DNA of 61,971 nt from an uncultured Mediterraneibacter sp. (GCA_944381495.1 CALWLJ010000020.1:1-61971), one strand, 5' to 3'; shown: positions 19,122 to 28,226, numbered from the stretch's first letter. Program-made: numbers and translations. Notes: generated by a model from the letters alone, not told the origin.

Positions 19122-19289
19122 GGCTTATCCCCCTTCCGATTTCACCATCGCGCCGAATTTCTGTGTTCCAAAGCAAACATGAGAATTTTAACTATACTCT
19201 TCGCAGCCGGGACCGGCATTAACCGCCCTCTACGTTCTTGTGTTTAAGATCATTATACTCTGCCCCGGATCAGCTGTATATACACATGA

Positions 19290-19331
19290 AATAAATTTAT
19301 CCGCGGCAAAACCTGCCGCGGATAAATTGTC
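19290..19331. terminator. terminator downstream of the small membrane/redox genes
   Basis: A perfect 15-bp stem (19294-19308 with 19314-19328, AATTTATCCGCGGCA) with a 5-base loop lies between two minus-strand genes. On the minus strand it is followed by TATTTCATG, a weak T tract. It probably ends the transcript of the large redox gene that stops at 19364. Confidence 0.75.
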
Positions 19332-19363
19332 ACCTGAAGATACACAATATTAAATTTTCTGCG

Positions 19364-21946
19364 TTAGCACGTTGCTCCGCCGACGAGATGCTTCTGGGCC
19401 TTGATATTCTCTTCTTTTCTTGCCAGAAGATCATCCGAGAGCAGCTGCTCCTGTACGTTTTCGAATCCAAGCCGTGCTACGGTGTCTGCGAAGCGCTCGC
19501 CTGTGATACCCTGCTCACGGAAGAGGAGGATGGCTTTCTCTACGATATTAAGTACTTCTTCTTTATCTGTAAATACCTTGTCCAGATATCTGCCCTGTGC
19601 CACTTTCTTGCCCCAGCGTCCGCCGATGTAGATGCGGTATCCGTTGCTGTAGTTCTCTACAGCATGGAACGGGCATTTTCCTACGCAGCGTCCGCAGTGG
19701 TTGCAGTCGCTGTCGTTGATGGTGATCTTGCCATCCACCAGTTTCGCCACCTTGATGGGGCAATTGTTCTCTACCTGGCAAACCTTGCAGCCGCGGCATT
19801 TCTCCAGATCGATCTGGGGCACTCTCTGGCCGATGATGCCCAGGTCGTTCAGATCCGGCTTCACGCAGTTGTTGGGGCATCCGCCTACCGCAATCTTGAA
19901 CTTATGAGGCAGCTTCACTTCCCGGTATCCGTGGTAGAATCTCTCATGGATCTCTTCTGAGAGAGCAAAGGTATCGATCAGTCCGTACTGACATGTGGTT
20001 CCCTTACAGGATACAACCGGACGCACCTTGGATCCGGTTCCGCCGGTCTCCAGGCCGTACTGCGCCAGATATTCACGGAGGGGTTCAATGTTATCAAATG
20101 GAACGCCCTGTATCTCCATAGTCAGACGAGAGGTCATGGTTACTTCACCGCTTCCGAACTTCTCTGAAGCTTCCGCGATAACGCGGGCCTCCTCTGCGGT
20201 AATCTTGCCGTTTCTTGTAATGATCCGTCCGTTGAATTTATCCGGAGTCCTCTTATCTTTCAGGAAGCCGAGAGCTTTCACTCTTGTCTCCTCCTCTTTG
20301 GAGACAGCCGCGTCTGTATTTTTCACCTTTACATCGTTGAAGAAGGTAGCGCCTTCCAGAACGACTGTATTCTTATATCCGTAATAGCGCATCCGGTTCT
20401 GCAGGAAATAAGCCCGTTTTCCTCTTGCGCATACAAGCAGGATCTTCTCCTCCTTATCCAGTCCTTCGACCTTGCCATTTACAGATGCCAGGTTAACGAA
20501 ATGTGCTCCCCGGATATTCGGCTCCGGAGCAACGTCTACAACTGTATAGCCCTCTGCCGCTCCTGCCGCGTACTCTGCCGGAGTCATGCTGACCAGGCTG
20601 CCGTCCATCTTGTTCATCAGCACATAGACCGCCTGAACAAAGGGATGGATCGCTGTGGAGAAGGGCGGCGCATAGGCGAAGTCCGCATTCTCAAAGTCTT
20701 CCAGAACAGCTCCCATATTGATGCCCATCACCGCGATGTCGATCATCTTGTCCACTGCTCCCGGCCCGAATACCTGGGCTCCCAGCAGCTTCCTCGTCTT
20801 CTTGTCCGCGATCAGTTTTGTGATGAAAAATGCTGCGTCCGGATAATAGTGTGCCTTGTCGTCCGTGGGAACGAGCACCGTCTCCACATCGTATCCGGCA
20901 GCCTTCGCCTGAGCCTCTGTCAGTCCGGTACGGCCGATATTCAGCCCGGGCAGCTTCACCACGCCTGTTCCCAGCACGCCCGGATAGGTTTTCTGGGTAC
21001 CGGTCAGCACCTGGGCAAGAGTACGACCTTCCATATTTGCGGAGGAGCCCATTGGCGACCACTGACGCTCTCCCGTGATCCGGTTTGTCACCATAACGCA
21101 GTCACCTGCGGCATAAATGTCATCCAGACTGGTCTTCATCGTATTGTCCACCAGGATCGTTCCCTTGAACATCTCAATTCCCGTATCCTTCAGGAAATCT
21201 GTGTTCGGACGGATTCCTGCAGCCATGATCAGCATCTCACAGGGAAGGGTGCCGGCAGAAGTCTTCACACCGGTCACCTGATCTGTTCCAAGGATTTCCT
21301 GGGCGCTGGTGCCTGTGATCACACGGATGCCTGCATTCATCAGGTGCTTCTTCGCATAGGCTGCCATCTCCGGATCCAGGATATTGGGCAGGATCTGAGC
21401 GGCGAAATCTATCACTGTCACATTGACTCCTTTTGCCTTCAGATTCTCTGCTGCCTCCAGCCCGATAAAGCCGGCGCCGATGACAACTGCCCTCTTCACG
21501 CCTTTTTCATCAATATATGTACGGATCGCATCCGCATCGTCCGGTGTACGCATCTTGAACACGCCTGCCAGATCCTTTCCAGGAATGGGGAGCTCTGATG
21601 CGGATGCACCTACGGCGATCACCAGTTTGTCATAAGGACAGACTTCCTGATTGCCTGTGAGCACGTCTTTCACCGTAACTTCTTTCTTTGCCGGATCCAG
21701 TGCCACTGCCTCTTTGCCGGTCCGCACTTCCACACCGGTCAGACCGGAATACTTCTGCGGCGTGTTGACGATCAGCTCATCTCTGCCCTGGATCAGCCCT
21801 CCTACATAATAGGGAAGTCCGCATCCCGCATAAGAAATATCCTGATCCTTTGTGATAACTGTTACTTCTGCGCTTCTGTCTTCTCTTTTCAGCTTTGCGG
21901 CCGTCTTCGTTCCGGCTGCCACGCCGCCAATGATCAATACTTTCAT
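19364..21946 (-). CDS. four-module redox fusion: CoA-disulfide reductase, rhodanese, siroheme sulfite/nitrite reductase, ferredoxin
   Basis: 860 residues. Residues 1-445 form an FAD/NAD(P)H disulfide reductase (IIGGVAAGTKTAAKLK) with catalytic Cys42 (SYAGCGLPYY), as in CoA-disulfide reductase/NADH oxidase. A rhodanese domain follows (about 455-545) with LLVCARGKRAY. The next part has a siroheme-[4Fe-4S] site (SCKGTTCQYG, then GGCPNNC) as in assimilatory and anaerobic sulfite reductases. It also contains two ferredoxin clusters (CRGCKVCQ and CNHCGRCVGKCPFHAV). Together this suggests NAD(P)H-driven reduction of a sulfur species: the first module could reduce polysulfide or persulfide, the rhodanese carry sulfane sulfur, and the siroheme module act on sulfite. 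The exact substrate is not known. The start at 21946 overlaps the regulator's stop as ATGA. Confidence 0.85.
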   Translation of the reverse strand: MKVLIIGGVAAGTKTAAKLKREDRSAEVTVITKDQDISYAGCGLPYYVGGLIQGRDELIVNTPQKYSGLTGVEVRTGKEAVALDPAKKEVTVKDVLTGNQEVCPYDKLVIAVGASASELPIPGKDLAGVFKMRTPDDADAIRTYIDEKGVKRAVVIGAGFIGLEAAENLKAKGVNVTVIDFAAQILPNILDPEMAAYAKKHLMNAGIRVITGTSAQEILGTDQVTGVKTSAGTLPCEMLIMAAGIRPNTDFLKDTGIEMFKGTILVDNTMKTSLDDIYAAGDCVMVTNRITGERQWSPMGSSANMEGRTLAQVLTGTQKTYPGVLGTGVVKLPGLNIGRTGLTEAQAKAAGYDVETVLVPTDDKAHYYPDAAFFITKLIADKKTRKLLGAQVFGPGAVDKMIDIAVMGINMGAVLEDFENADFAYAPPFSTAIHPFVQAVYVLMNKMDGSLVSMTPAEYAAGAAEGYTVVDVAPEPNIRGAHFVNLASVNGKVEGLDKEEKILLVCARGKRAYFLQNRMRYYGYKNTVVLEGATFFNDVKVKNTDAAVSKEEETRVKALGFLKDKRTPDKFNGRIITRNGKITAEEARVIAEASEKFGSGEVTMTSRLTMEIQGVPFDNIEPLREYLAQYGLETGGTGSKVRPVVSCKGTTCQYGLIDTFALSEEIHERFYHGYREVKLPHKFKIAVGGCPNNCVKPDLNDLGIIGQRVPQIDLEKCRGCKVCQVENNCPIKVAKLVDGKITINDSDCNHCGRCVGKCPFHAVENYSNGYRIYIGGRWGKKVAQGRYLDKVFTDKEEVLNIVEKAILLFREQGITGERFADTVARLGFENVQEQLLSDDLLARKEENIKAQKHLVGGATC

Positions 21947-22359
21947 CTTACTGCCTCTCCTTCCTGAGTATCCAAATGCTCCATCTGCGTTTCCGTCTCT
22001 CTCCAGCCTCCCGACAGTCCGGATCTCCTGTGACAGCAGTGGGGTTCTCCGGCACATTCCGGCTTCATCTCCCTGCAGACGGTCACGTCACCGCCTCCGA
22101 TGGTCAGCTCTCTTCCATTCACCAGCATATCCGCCATCTTCCGCCGGGCTTCATTATAGATCCGGGTCACAGTAGGACGGGAAATATCCATTCGTCTGGC
22201 ACACTCTTCCTGGTTCATCTGAAGATGATCCAGAAGGCGGATGACTTCATATTCGTCATATGTAAGGTTCACAGACCCATTCTGCCTGCACCCCAGGGGC
22301 TGGAATCCGGTAACCTCCGGAACGGAACAGATACATCTCCTTTTCTGAGGTCTCGCCAC
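21943..22359 (-). CDS. DUF134 (UPF0251) DNA-binding protein, likely regulator of the redox fusion
   Basis: 138 residues starting at GTG (VARPQKRRCI, where relatives start MARPxK), with AAAGGAGG 8 bases upstream. DUF134 proteins combine cysteine-containing segments (RRCICSVPE and later CREMKPEC, CCHRR) with a sigma-like helix-turn-helix (NQEECARRMDISRPTVTRIY). The cysteines could bind metal or an Fe-S cluster, hence redox sensing (inference). Its stop overlaps the fusion gene's start (ATGA), so the pair is translationally coupled and probably autoregulated. Confidence 0.8.
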   Translation of the reverse strand: MARPQKRRCICSVPEVTGFQPLGCRQNGSVNLTYDEYEVIRLLDHLQMNQEECARRMDISRPTVTRIYNEARRKMADMLVNGRELTIGGGDVTVCREMKPECAGEPHCCHRRSGLSGGWRETETQMEHLDTQEGEAVR

Positions 22360-22450
22360 AATATGATCCTCCTTTCTGTCGTCAGTCAGCTTTCGCAACT
22401 GAAGCTCTGATTTCAGTATACTCCATTATGAACATATGTCAATAATTTTG

Positions 22451-22485
22451 TAAAAAATAGTGGGCGCTTCTCATTCAGCGCCCAC
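22451..22485 (-). terminator. terminator of the 2,4-diaminopentanoate dehydrogenase-like gene
   Basis: GTGGGCGCT and AGCGCCCAC form a 9-bp stem (22460-22485), followed on the minus strand by TATTTTTTAC. It lies 22 bases after the gene's stop. Confidence 0.85.
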
Positions 22486-22507
22486 CAATATCATCTACTC
22501 TCTTTTA

Positions 22508-23542
22508 TCAGTCCAGATACAGCTGCATCGGATAAGCCATATACTCTACCGGCTCCAGTTTATCTACTGTCACATATCCCGCCGGTGCCCTGAGAAGGCT
22601 GGGAATCCGGTTCACAATGGTCGCACATGTATGCTCCACAGTAGCCGGCTTCACTACATGGAATTCTGTATCCGGCTCGCCGATGATCTTCCAGTCACAC
22701 ATATCTCCGTCATCCGGCCCGTAAACTTTGCCGATACACTGTGTCTCAAGGATAATCCCCTGATTGGTCTCTGTCGTAACCACAGCGCTCATGCCGATAC
22801 AGTTGCCCTTGGGGATCGTCTCCCCCAGAGTCTCTGAGTAGAGATCTGTGTCATAGAAATACGGAACACATTTCTGGGTGCTTGACTTCACACTCAGACC
22901 CAGTTTATTTGCCAGCGACTCGTTGGAGTTCCATACATAAGATGGAACGATCTCCTCCGGATGCGCCACCTCTGCCTCGAACTGCTCCGGTGTAAATCCG
23001 GCGCCGTGAGCTTTCGCCAGAGCCAGGCCGTAGTCTTCCACATTATAGCTTACAGCTCCCTCGATCTTCGTGATCTTGTGGCATCCTGCCGCAACCTGTG
23101 CGACCATGTTGATCCAGAAAATATCCTGCATACCGCTTCCTGCGATGGTGCATCCGTTTTCCTTCGCCAGTTTATCGAGATAATTTGTGGCTTTCGAATT
23201 GGTTGTCCAGGGATAGATTGCCTCCTCACAGGTAGTGATCACATTGATTCCCCTCTTCACGCAGTCCTCGAACATCTTGAAGCAGTCTTCCACGAAGCTG
23301 AACAATGTTACAACCGCCACATCTGCGTCGCAGTTATCCAGCACTTCATCTGCATTATCAGAAATAATCACTCCAGTCTTCATCCCCAGTCCGGCATAAT
23401 CTCCTACGTCCATACCTACGACCGCCGGATTCACATCGATTGCACCAACAATCTCCGCACCGTTCTCGTACAGGTAGCGAAGCGTGTATTTCGACATTTT
23501 TCCACATCCATACTGCACGACTCTGATCTTTTCTTTTTCCAT
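22508..23542 (-). CDS. 2,4-diaminopentanoate dehydrogenase-like NAD(P)H oxidoreductase
   Basis: 344 residues. The N-terminal Rossmann fold ([17 protein letters not shown]) and dihydrodipicolinate-reductase-like C-terminal region ([36 protein letters not shown]) match the Ord family, which in ornithine fermentation oxidises 2,4-diaminopentanoate. None of the other ornithine-fermentation genes is nearby, so the true substrate here may be a different amino acid or a related acid. It is a lone gene with AAGGAGG upstream and its own terminator. Confidence 0.7.
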   Translation of the reverse strand: MEKEKIRVVQYGCGKMSKYTLRYLYENGAEIVGAIDVNPAVVGMDVGDYAGLGMKTGVIISDNADEVLDNCDADVAVVTLFSFVEDCFKMFEDCVKRGINVITTCEEAIYPWTTNSKATNYLDKLAKENGCTIAGSGMQDIFWINMVAQVAAGCHKITKIEGAVSYNVEDYGLALAKAHGAGFTPEQFEAEVAHPEEIVPSYVWNSNESLANKLGLSVKSSTQKCVPYFYDTDLYSETLGETIPKGNCIGMSAVVTTETNQGIILETQCIGKVYGPDDGDMCDWKIIGEPDTEFHVVKPATVEHTCATIVNRIPSLLRAPAGYVTVDKLEPVEYMAYPMQLYLD

Positions 23543-23687
23543 AACCGCATGCCTCCTTGCTGTTTTTCCATACGTTACACAGCGTATGGAATCATGTTTT
23601 CCGATATGCTTTTATCATAAAGCATGCTGCAATTATAGAGTCAAGGTATATATTATCTGTTTTTTTATTTTTGAACGATCTTTTTTC

Positions 23688-24533
23688 TCACTTTTCCCCA
23701 TGTTTTCGGAAATAAACCGGCACCTGCAACCGAAGAAACATTTCCCGCTTCCCCGAGTCTGTAAAGGGAAGCTCTGTCAGCACTTCGCAGATGTAATCCC
23801 CCATAATCCGGAGGCCGTTCTCCTCTGTAAATGATCTCAGCTGTGCGATATAGCCTTGCTCCTTGTCAAAATCATCGCAGTATATACAGGCATACATATT
23901 CGCAGGCAATGTCTGAAGATGAGTGCTGCCGCACTCCTGATCCACAAAGACAAATATCTTGTCTGAGACGCATTTTCCTTCAACGAAATCCTCTCTGGCC
24001 ACCGTAGTTCCGGCATTATAGTAATAGTACTGGGATACTCCCTGTCCCACCATCTCTTTCTTCAGATTTTTCAGGATATTTTCATAGGCCTCGATCCCAT
24101 GCTCATAGAAATTAACGGTCGTCCGGCGGGAGTAGATCTTCCGCTCTCCGATATACTCTACAGTGATCGTCCCGTCCGCCGGCGACTTCAGATATCTGTC
24201 ATAGCTGTCCATCATCCTCCGAACCGCTTTCTTCTGCTGGGTCAGTTCCCGGATCTGCCTGTCCACATCCTCCAGATGCTGATGAAGCGCCTGATTCAGG
24301 ACTGCCAGATCCTTTTTCTCGAACACATTTTTAATTTCTTTCAGCGTCATGCCGGTGGACTGCATATAGTGGATCATATCCAGAACTGCACTCTGCTTCA
24401 CATCGTAGTACCGGTATCCGGTCTCTTCATTTACCTCTGCCGGGCAGAGGATTCCCATCTTGTCGTAAAGACGCAGCGCCTGTATGCTTGTCTGATTCAT
24501 CTGCGCCATCTTTCCTATACTGAGCTTTTCCAT
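23688..24533 (-). CDS. BmrR-like MerR regulator with GyrI effector domain
   Basis: 281 residues. The N-terminal MerR helix-turn-helix (SIGKMAQMNQTSIQALRLYDKMGIL) is followed by a dimer coiled coil (about 75-115) and a C-terminal GyrI-like drug-binding domain (about 120-281). Such proteins activate efflux-pump promoters on binding lipophilic cations. No pump lies next to it; a MATE exporter is 31 kb away in the window. It has an AGGTAG box before the ATG at 24533. Confidence 0.85.
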   Translation of the reverse strand: MEKLSIGKMAQMNQTSIQALRLYDKMGILCPAEVNEETGYRYYDVKQSAVLDMIHYMQSTGMTLKEIKNVFEKKDLAVLNQALHQHLEDVDRQIRELTQQKKAVRRMMDSYDRYLKSPADGTITVEYIGERKIYSRRTTVNFYEHGIEAYENILKNLKKEMVGQGVSQYYYYNAGTTVAREDFVEGKCVSDKIFVFVDQECGSTHLQTLPANMYACIYCDDFDKEQGYIAQLRSFTEENGLRIMGDYICEVLTELPFTDSGKREMFLRLQVPVYFRKHGEK

Positions 24534-24645
24534 ATAGACTACCTGCCTTTTACTGTCCTGATTATTTCCCTTTAGTCCTGATTTTTTAGTCGTGTCTTTC
24601 CGGTTTCTATTTTGTCAGAAAATAATGCTTTTGTCTATATATTAA

Positions 24646-24680
24646 CAAAAAACTCTATCATTACAATAGAGTTTTTATAT
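24646..24680. terminator. AT-rich hairpin upstream of the BmrR-like gene
   Basis: AAAAACTCTAT and ATAGAGTTTTT pair around a 7-base loop, with T-runs in both orientations. It separates the structured element at 24722-24902 from the BmrR-like gene. Confidence 0.6.
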
Positions 24681-24721
24681 CATTTTCAGTAATACTATAC
24701 TCTGCCTGCACGGGCAACATT

Positions 24722-24902
24722 CAAGACTCGCTTGCGAGTCTTGGCGCGGGATTCGGGTCAGCTTTAGCTGACATAATACATCTCCGAATCCCTGCGCATC
24801 CTCGCGGAGCGTATATCAGATGGGGGATTGACACCCGCCACTGATACTGATTTGTCACTCACCGCCTGTAGAGGCGGGAGTCATCCCACATCTGATATAC
24901 GC
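24722..24902. repeat. multi-hairpin intergenic element in a 449-base gene-free stretch
   Basis: Three compact structures occur in a row. First is a perfect 10-bp hairpin with a TT loop (24722-24743). Next, GGGATTCGG/CCGAATCCC (24748-24756 with 24784-24792) encloses an inner GTCAGC/GCTGAC hairpin (24757-24772). Last is a long stem formed by 24809-24828 and 24883-24902 (one mismatch in 20), continued inward by GACACCCGCC/GGCGGGAGTC. No reading frame of note is present. This could be a non-autonomous mobile repeat or a structured RNA; I cannot tell which. Confidence 0.8.
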
Positions 24903-24925
24903 CTGCCGGATTTAGCGTCTGAAAA

Positions 24926-24961
24926 AGGCTGATCCCCAGGTTCTCACCTGAAAATCAGCCT
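24926..24961 (-). terminator. terminator of the rpsF-ssb-rpsR operon
   Basis: GGCTGAT and ATCAGCC arms with an inner CAGGT/ACCTG pairing are followed by CCTTTTTC on the minus strand, 22 bases after the rpsR stop. Confidence 0.9.
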
Positions 24962-24982
24962 TCGTGTTCTTTATAATCCTGA

Positions 24983-25249
24983 TTAGTCCTGAACGTACGG
25001 CATCAGAGCGATGTGTCTTGCTCTCTTGATTGCTACTGTAAGAGCTCTCTGATGTTTTGCACAGTTTCCTGTGATTCTTCTCGGAAGGATCTTTCCTCTC
25101 TCGGAAATATACTTCTTCAGCTTTGCAACGTCCTTGTAATCAATTTCGTTATTTTCTTTTCCACAGAATACGCACACTTTTTTTCTTCTGCGTGCCGGGC
25201 CTCTTCTCTTGAAGCCGCCTTCTGGTTTGCTTCCCTTCTCGTAAGCCAT
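24983..25249 (-). CDS. rpsR: 30S ribosomal protein S18
   Basis: 88 residues with the S18 core ([41 protein letters not shown]). Binds S6 on the platform of the small subunit. The start at 25249 (MAYEKGSK) has GAAAGGAG 8 bases upstream; an in-frame ATG at 25270 precedes that box and is rejected. It is the last gene of the S6-SSB-S18 operon, followed by a strong terminator. Confidence 0.97.
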   Translation of the reverse strand: MAYEKGSKPEGGFKRRGPARRRKKVCVFCGKENNEIDYKDVAKLKKYISERGKILPRRITGNCAKHQRALTVAIKRARHIALMPYVQD

Positions 25250-25288
25250 GATGGTTTCTCCTTTCTTCAAAATGAAGCGCTATAGGAC

Positions 25289-25735
25289 TTAGTTAAACGG
25301 TAACTCCTCATCAATGCCATCCGGGATATTCATAAATCCGTCGCCTGCGTCAACGCTGGGTGACGGCGCCGGAGCTGCCTGACGCTGGTAGGAGGATCTG
25401 TTTGCCTCGCTCTCAGCTCTGCTCTCCGCGAATTCCTGTTCCTCAACGATCACTTCGGTGGTATAAACCTTTACACCATCTCTGTTCGTGTAGCTTCCGG
25501 TCTGGATACGGCCGGAAATGGAAACCCGCATTCCCTGACGGAAATACTTCTCCGCAAACTCAGCGGAACGTCCGAACACTACGCAGGGGATAAAATCCGC
25601 TGTCGGCTCTCCGTCCCTCTTGAATCTTCTGTCCACAGCAAGTGTATATCTTGCAACTGCTGTAGCGTTGTCTCCCTGGGAATACCTTACTTCCGGATCT
25701 CTTGTCAAACGTCCTACTAATATAGCTTTATTCAT
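25289..25735 (-). CDS. ssb: single-stranded DNA-binding protein
   Basis: 148 residues: OB-fold (MNKAILVGRLTRDPEVRYSQ to about 105), a flexible Ser/Pro/Gln linker, and the acidic tip DEELPFN that recruits replication and repair partners. It coats single-stranded DNA. It is the middle gene of rpsF-ssb-rpsR, as in many Firmicutes. Confidence 0.97.
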   Translation of the reverse strand: MNKAILVGRLTRDPEVRYSQGDNATAVARYTLAVDRRFKRDGEPTADFIPCVVFGRSAEFAEKYFRQGMRVSISGRIQTGSYTNRDGVKVYTTEVIVEEQEFAESRAESEANRSSYQRQAAPAPSPSVDAGDGFMNIPDGIDEELPFN

Positions 25736-25751
25736 ATATACCTCTTTCCGC

Positions 25752-26039
25752 TTATGCTTCCTGTTTCACGCATAAATATCTGAGTACGTTGTCCATAATG
25801 CGGATACGCTGTTCCACTTCTCCAGGAACTGTACTGTCAGCCTCGAAGTGAATGAAGTAGTAATATCCTTCTTTCATTTTCTGAATCTCGTAAGCGAATC
25901 TTCTCTTTCCCCACTCGTCTACGTCTGTCACGTTGCCGCCGAAACGTGTAACAAGTGCCTTAACTTTCTCGATTACGTCCGCTCTCGCTTCGTCTTCGAG
26001 TTTTGCGCTCACAACAACAGCTAATTCATACTTATTCAT
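25752..26039 (-). CDS. rpsF: 30S ribosomal protein S6
   Basis: 95 residues with the S6 signature (MNKYELAVVVSAKLE, RRFAYEIQKMKEGYYYFIHFEA, RYLCVK). Forms a heterodimer with S18. AAGGAGG precedes the ATG. First gene of the rpsF-ssb-rpsR operon. Confidence 0.97.
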   Translation of the reverse strand: MNKYELAVVVSAKLEDEARADVIEKVKALVTRFGGNVTDVDEWGKRRFAYEIQKMKEGYYYFIHFEADSTVPGEVEQRIRIMDNVLRYLCVKQEA

Positions 26040-26166
26040 GTGTTCTGCACCTCCTTATGGTCTCTGGCCCCCGGTATCAGTCCGGGAACAAGGAATTTTG
26101 ATCATTTCCGGAACGAATCCAGAAGTATGTCACGGTTATTCATAATACCATAAAGTTCTCTGAAAT

Positions 26167-26355
26167 TCAAGTTTTTTTCTTAATTTGCCTCGTATTTTTT
26201 TCCACCAGTTTCCTCGGCACCATGATCTGGTGGCCGCATCCCATACATTTCAGCCGGAAGTCTGCTCCTACCCGGAGGACTTCCCAATCTTTGCTGCCGC
26301 AGGGATGGGGTTTCTTCATTGTTATAATATCGCCGATATCAAATCTGTCCGCCAT
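26167..26355 (-). CDS. DUF951 family protein
   Basis: 62 residues with the DUF951 pattern FDIGDIITMKKPHPCGSKDW, LKCMGCGHQIMVPR. The conserved cysteines (one in HPCG, two in CMGC) suggest a zinc-binding ribbon. The family sits near rpsF in many Firmicutes, and that order is seen here. Function is not established. AAAGGAGG is upstream. Confidence 0.85.
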   Translation of the reverse strand: MADRFDIGDIITMKKPHPCGSKDWEVLRVGADFRLKCMGCGHQIMVPRKLVEKNTRQIKKKT

Positions 26356-26404
26356 GTTGCCTCCTTTTCTCCGCTGCCGGGATCCGGAGCCTTCTTTCCT
26401 CCTG

Positions 26405-27433
26405 TCAGTCTACCGCTGTCAGCACGCCCTGGAGGAGGAACCGCTCCGTGTCCGCTCCGTTGGTACAGGTAGAAAGGCTTACGATCTGTGACTGAGCATT
26501 TACCTCTACGCCTGTATCATAAAGAGAGGAATTCCGGCACAGCTCCAGATAAGATTCATAATCCGCATCTGTATCATATGAAATCGTGTAGTTATCTGAT
26601 GTATCCTGTACTACAGACGCCGCGAAGATCGTATATGTACGAACCTTTCCATCCGGAGTATAAATATAGAAATACGGATGTTCTTTGTAGAACGACTCGT
26701 CTTCATATTCCAGCAGCTGGGAGAACATCCTGCCTGTCAGTCTCAGGTTATGTCCGTAGATCAGCGTATTCCTGTCTGAGAAGTCCGAGCTGCAGTTCAT
26801 ATCCACAAATATGGTTCCTAGTTTATTATCGTTTTCTGAAAAAGATTTCGTCAGATACTCATTATTATCCGCACTCTTGACCACCGGGTAGCTGATGCTG
26901 GACGGCTCATCAAACCGGATCCACGCCACGGTATCCGGATTCATCTCCAGCAATGTATCAAAATCAACGTGGAACCCGGACCCGTCTTCATCTGCTGTGA
27001 TAGCCACATCCTGGATCTTATCGTATTCCTTGCTGCCGGTATAATAAGGCACCAGCATCATTACAAGCTGATACAGGGAAAATACAAATACACACACCGC
27101 TACGATCAGGATCGTTGTAGACACTGCATCAAACGCTTTTCTTTTCTTCTTTTTGTTTTCTGCGCTCCTGCCTGTACCTTTTCCGGTACTCTTTCCCTTC
27201 CCCGTTCTGTTTCCGGCAGAACGTCCGGCAGCCTTCCTGTCGTTTCCGGAACGCATTTCCATCTCATCGTCCGGGCGGGACTTACGCCTTTCCCCGGAAC
27301 GGCTGCTGCTTTTCCTTTTCTTCTCCGTTTCCCTTGTATCCCTCTCCGCTGAGGAAGTCCGGCGGCGCTTTTTCTGCTGTGCTCTGCGCGCCGCCGTCTT
27401 CCGGTCTGCGCTTTTCCATTCTTCTCTGTCCAT
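26405..27433 (-). CDS. class B sortase with long basic N-terminal tail
   Basis: 342 residues. The first ~98 residues are a Lys/Arg/Ser-rich, low-complexity cytoplasmic tail. A membrane segment follows (about 101-123), then a sortase B domain with His in IYGHNL, catalytic Cys at about 322 in LSTCTNGADTERFLLQG, and the downstream Arg. It anchors surface proteins to peptidoglycan through an NPxT-like signal. No substrate gene is seen in the window. The basic tail is far longer than usual for SrtB. Confidence 0.9.
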   Translation of the reverse strand: MDREEWKSADRKTAARRAQQKKRRRTSSAERDTRETEKKRKSSSRSGERRKSRPDDEMEMRSGNDRKAAGRSAGNRTGKGKSTGKGTGRSAENKKKKRKAFDAVSTTILIVAVCVFVFSLYQLVMMLVPYYTGSKEYDKIQDVAITADEDGSGFHVDFDTLLEMNPDTVAWIRFDEPSSISYPVVKSADNNEYLTKSFSENDNKLGTIFVDMNCSSDFSDRNTLIYGHNLRLTGRMFSQLLEYEDESFYKEHPYFYIYTPDGKVRTYTIFAASVVQDTSDNYTISYDTDADYESYLELCRNSSLYDTGVEVNAQSQIVSLSTCTNGADTERFLLQGVLTAVD

Positions 27434-27448
27434 TATGACAAATCCTCT

Positions 27449-28084
27449 CTAAAATCCCAGATCTTCTCCTACGAGAATGACCTTAAATCTCTTTGGTATC
27501 CGGCTGAATCTGGTGATCATGATCTGGCAGCAGATACAGTCCGCACTCTTGCAGTCAAAACAGCTTCCATTTTTCACACATGGGTTGTTGCCGCCGAATC
27601 TCTGATTATTGATAGGCGCGGCTTCATTTCTCGCCCGGTGCATGGCATCTTCCTCTGTCTTAACCACCTTGTTCATGCCGACAATGAGAAGCACGTTCTT
27701 CGGGCCGAAAGCGTAGGCAGCGACACGATTCGCATTTCCGTCGATGTTCACGATCACACCGTCCTCGCTGATGGCGTTGGCGCTGCCCAGGAACCAGTCG
27801 CAGGTAAATGCCTTCAGCGCGATCTCGTTCTTCTCCTCCGGAGTCTTCGCCTGATCTCTGTCGTAAAAAACATACTCGTCTGTGCTGACGGCGTCTGTCA
27901 GTCCGATCTCGTGTACGGAAGCAGAACCGCCCATGTTGATGGTGCTCCCCTTGGGGATCAGCTCCAGGGCTTTTTTCAGAGCTTCCTCTTTTGTATCCGT
28001 ATAGTACGCTTCCATATTGCGGGACTCCAGGGCCTTTACAACCCGCTGTCCCAGCGCTTCATTCCTCATTTTTCTTACATCCAT
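27449..28084 (-). CDS. LUD-domain protein (LutC-like lactate-utilisation family)
   Basis: 211 residues with the LUD fold (MGGSASVHEIGLTDAVS, DWFLGSANAISEDGVIVNIDGNANRVAA). A C-terminal cysteine-rich segment (PCVKNGSCFDCKSADCICC) could hold an Fe-S cluster. LutC-type proteins work with LutA and LutB in lactate oxidation, but neither is present here. The ATG at 28084, with AGAGG 8 bases upstream, is better placed than the TTG six bases earlier. Confidence 0.8.
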   Translation of the reverse strand: MDVRKMRNEALGQRVVKALESRNMEAYYTDTKEEALKKALELIPKGSTINMGGSASVHEIGLTDAVSTDEYVFYDRDQAKTPEEKNEIALKAFTCDWFLGSANAISEDGVIVNIDGNANRVAAYAFGPKNVLLIVGMNKVVKTEEDAMHRARNEAAPINNQRFGGNNPCVKNGSCFDCKSADCICCQIMITRFSRIPKRFKVILVGEDLGF

Positions 28085-28226
28085 GTTCAAAACCTCTTTT
28101 CAATCAGAACTATGTTTTCTGCCCTCTCATTCTAGCATAATCCCGTACAAAAAAAAAGCTCAGAATGTTCCCGTGTCTCGGATGTCCGGCGGGAAGTTCC
28201 TGTTCACTTGTTCTCAATGTCCGCCA

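Noticed and set aside
24700-24905. Retron or CRISPR-like interpretation of the multi-hairpin element
   Set aside because: No reverse transcriptase or Cas gene in the window, and no repeat-spacer pattern.
24534-24982. tRNA genes or riboswitches in the spacer
   Set aside because: No cloverleaf or known riboswitch core could be found.
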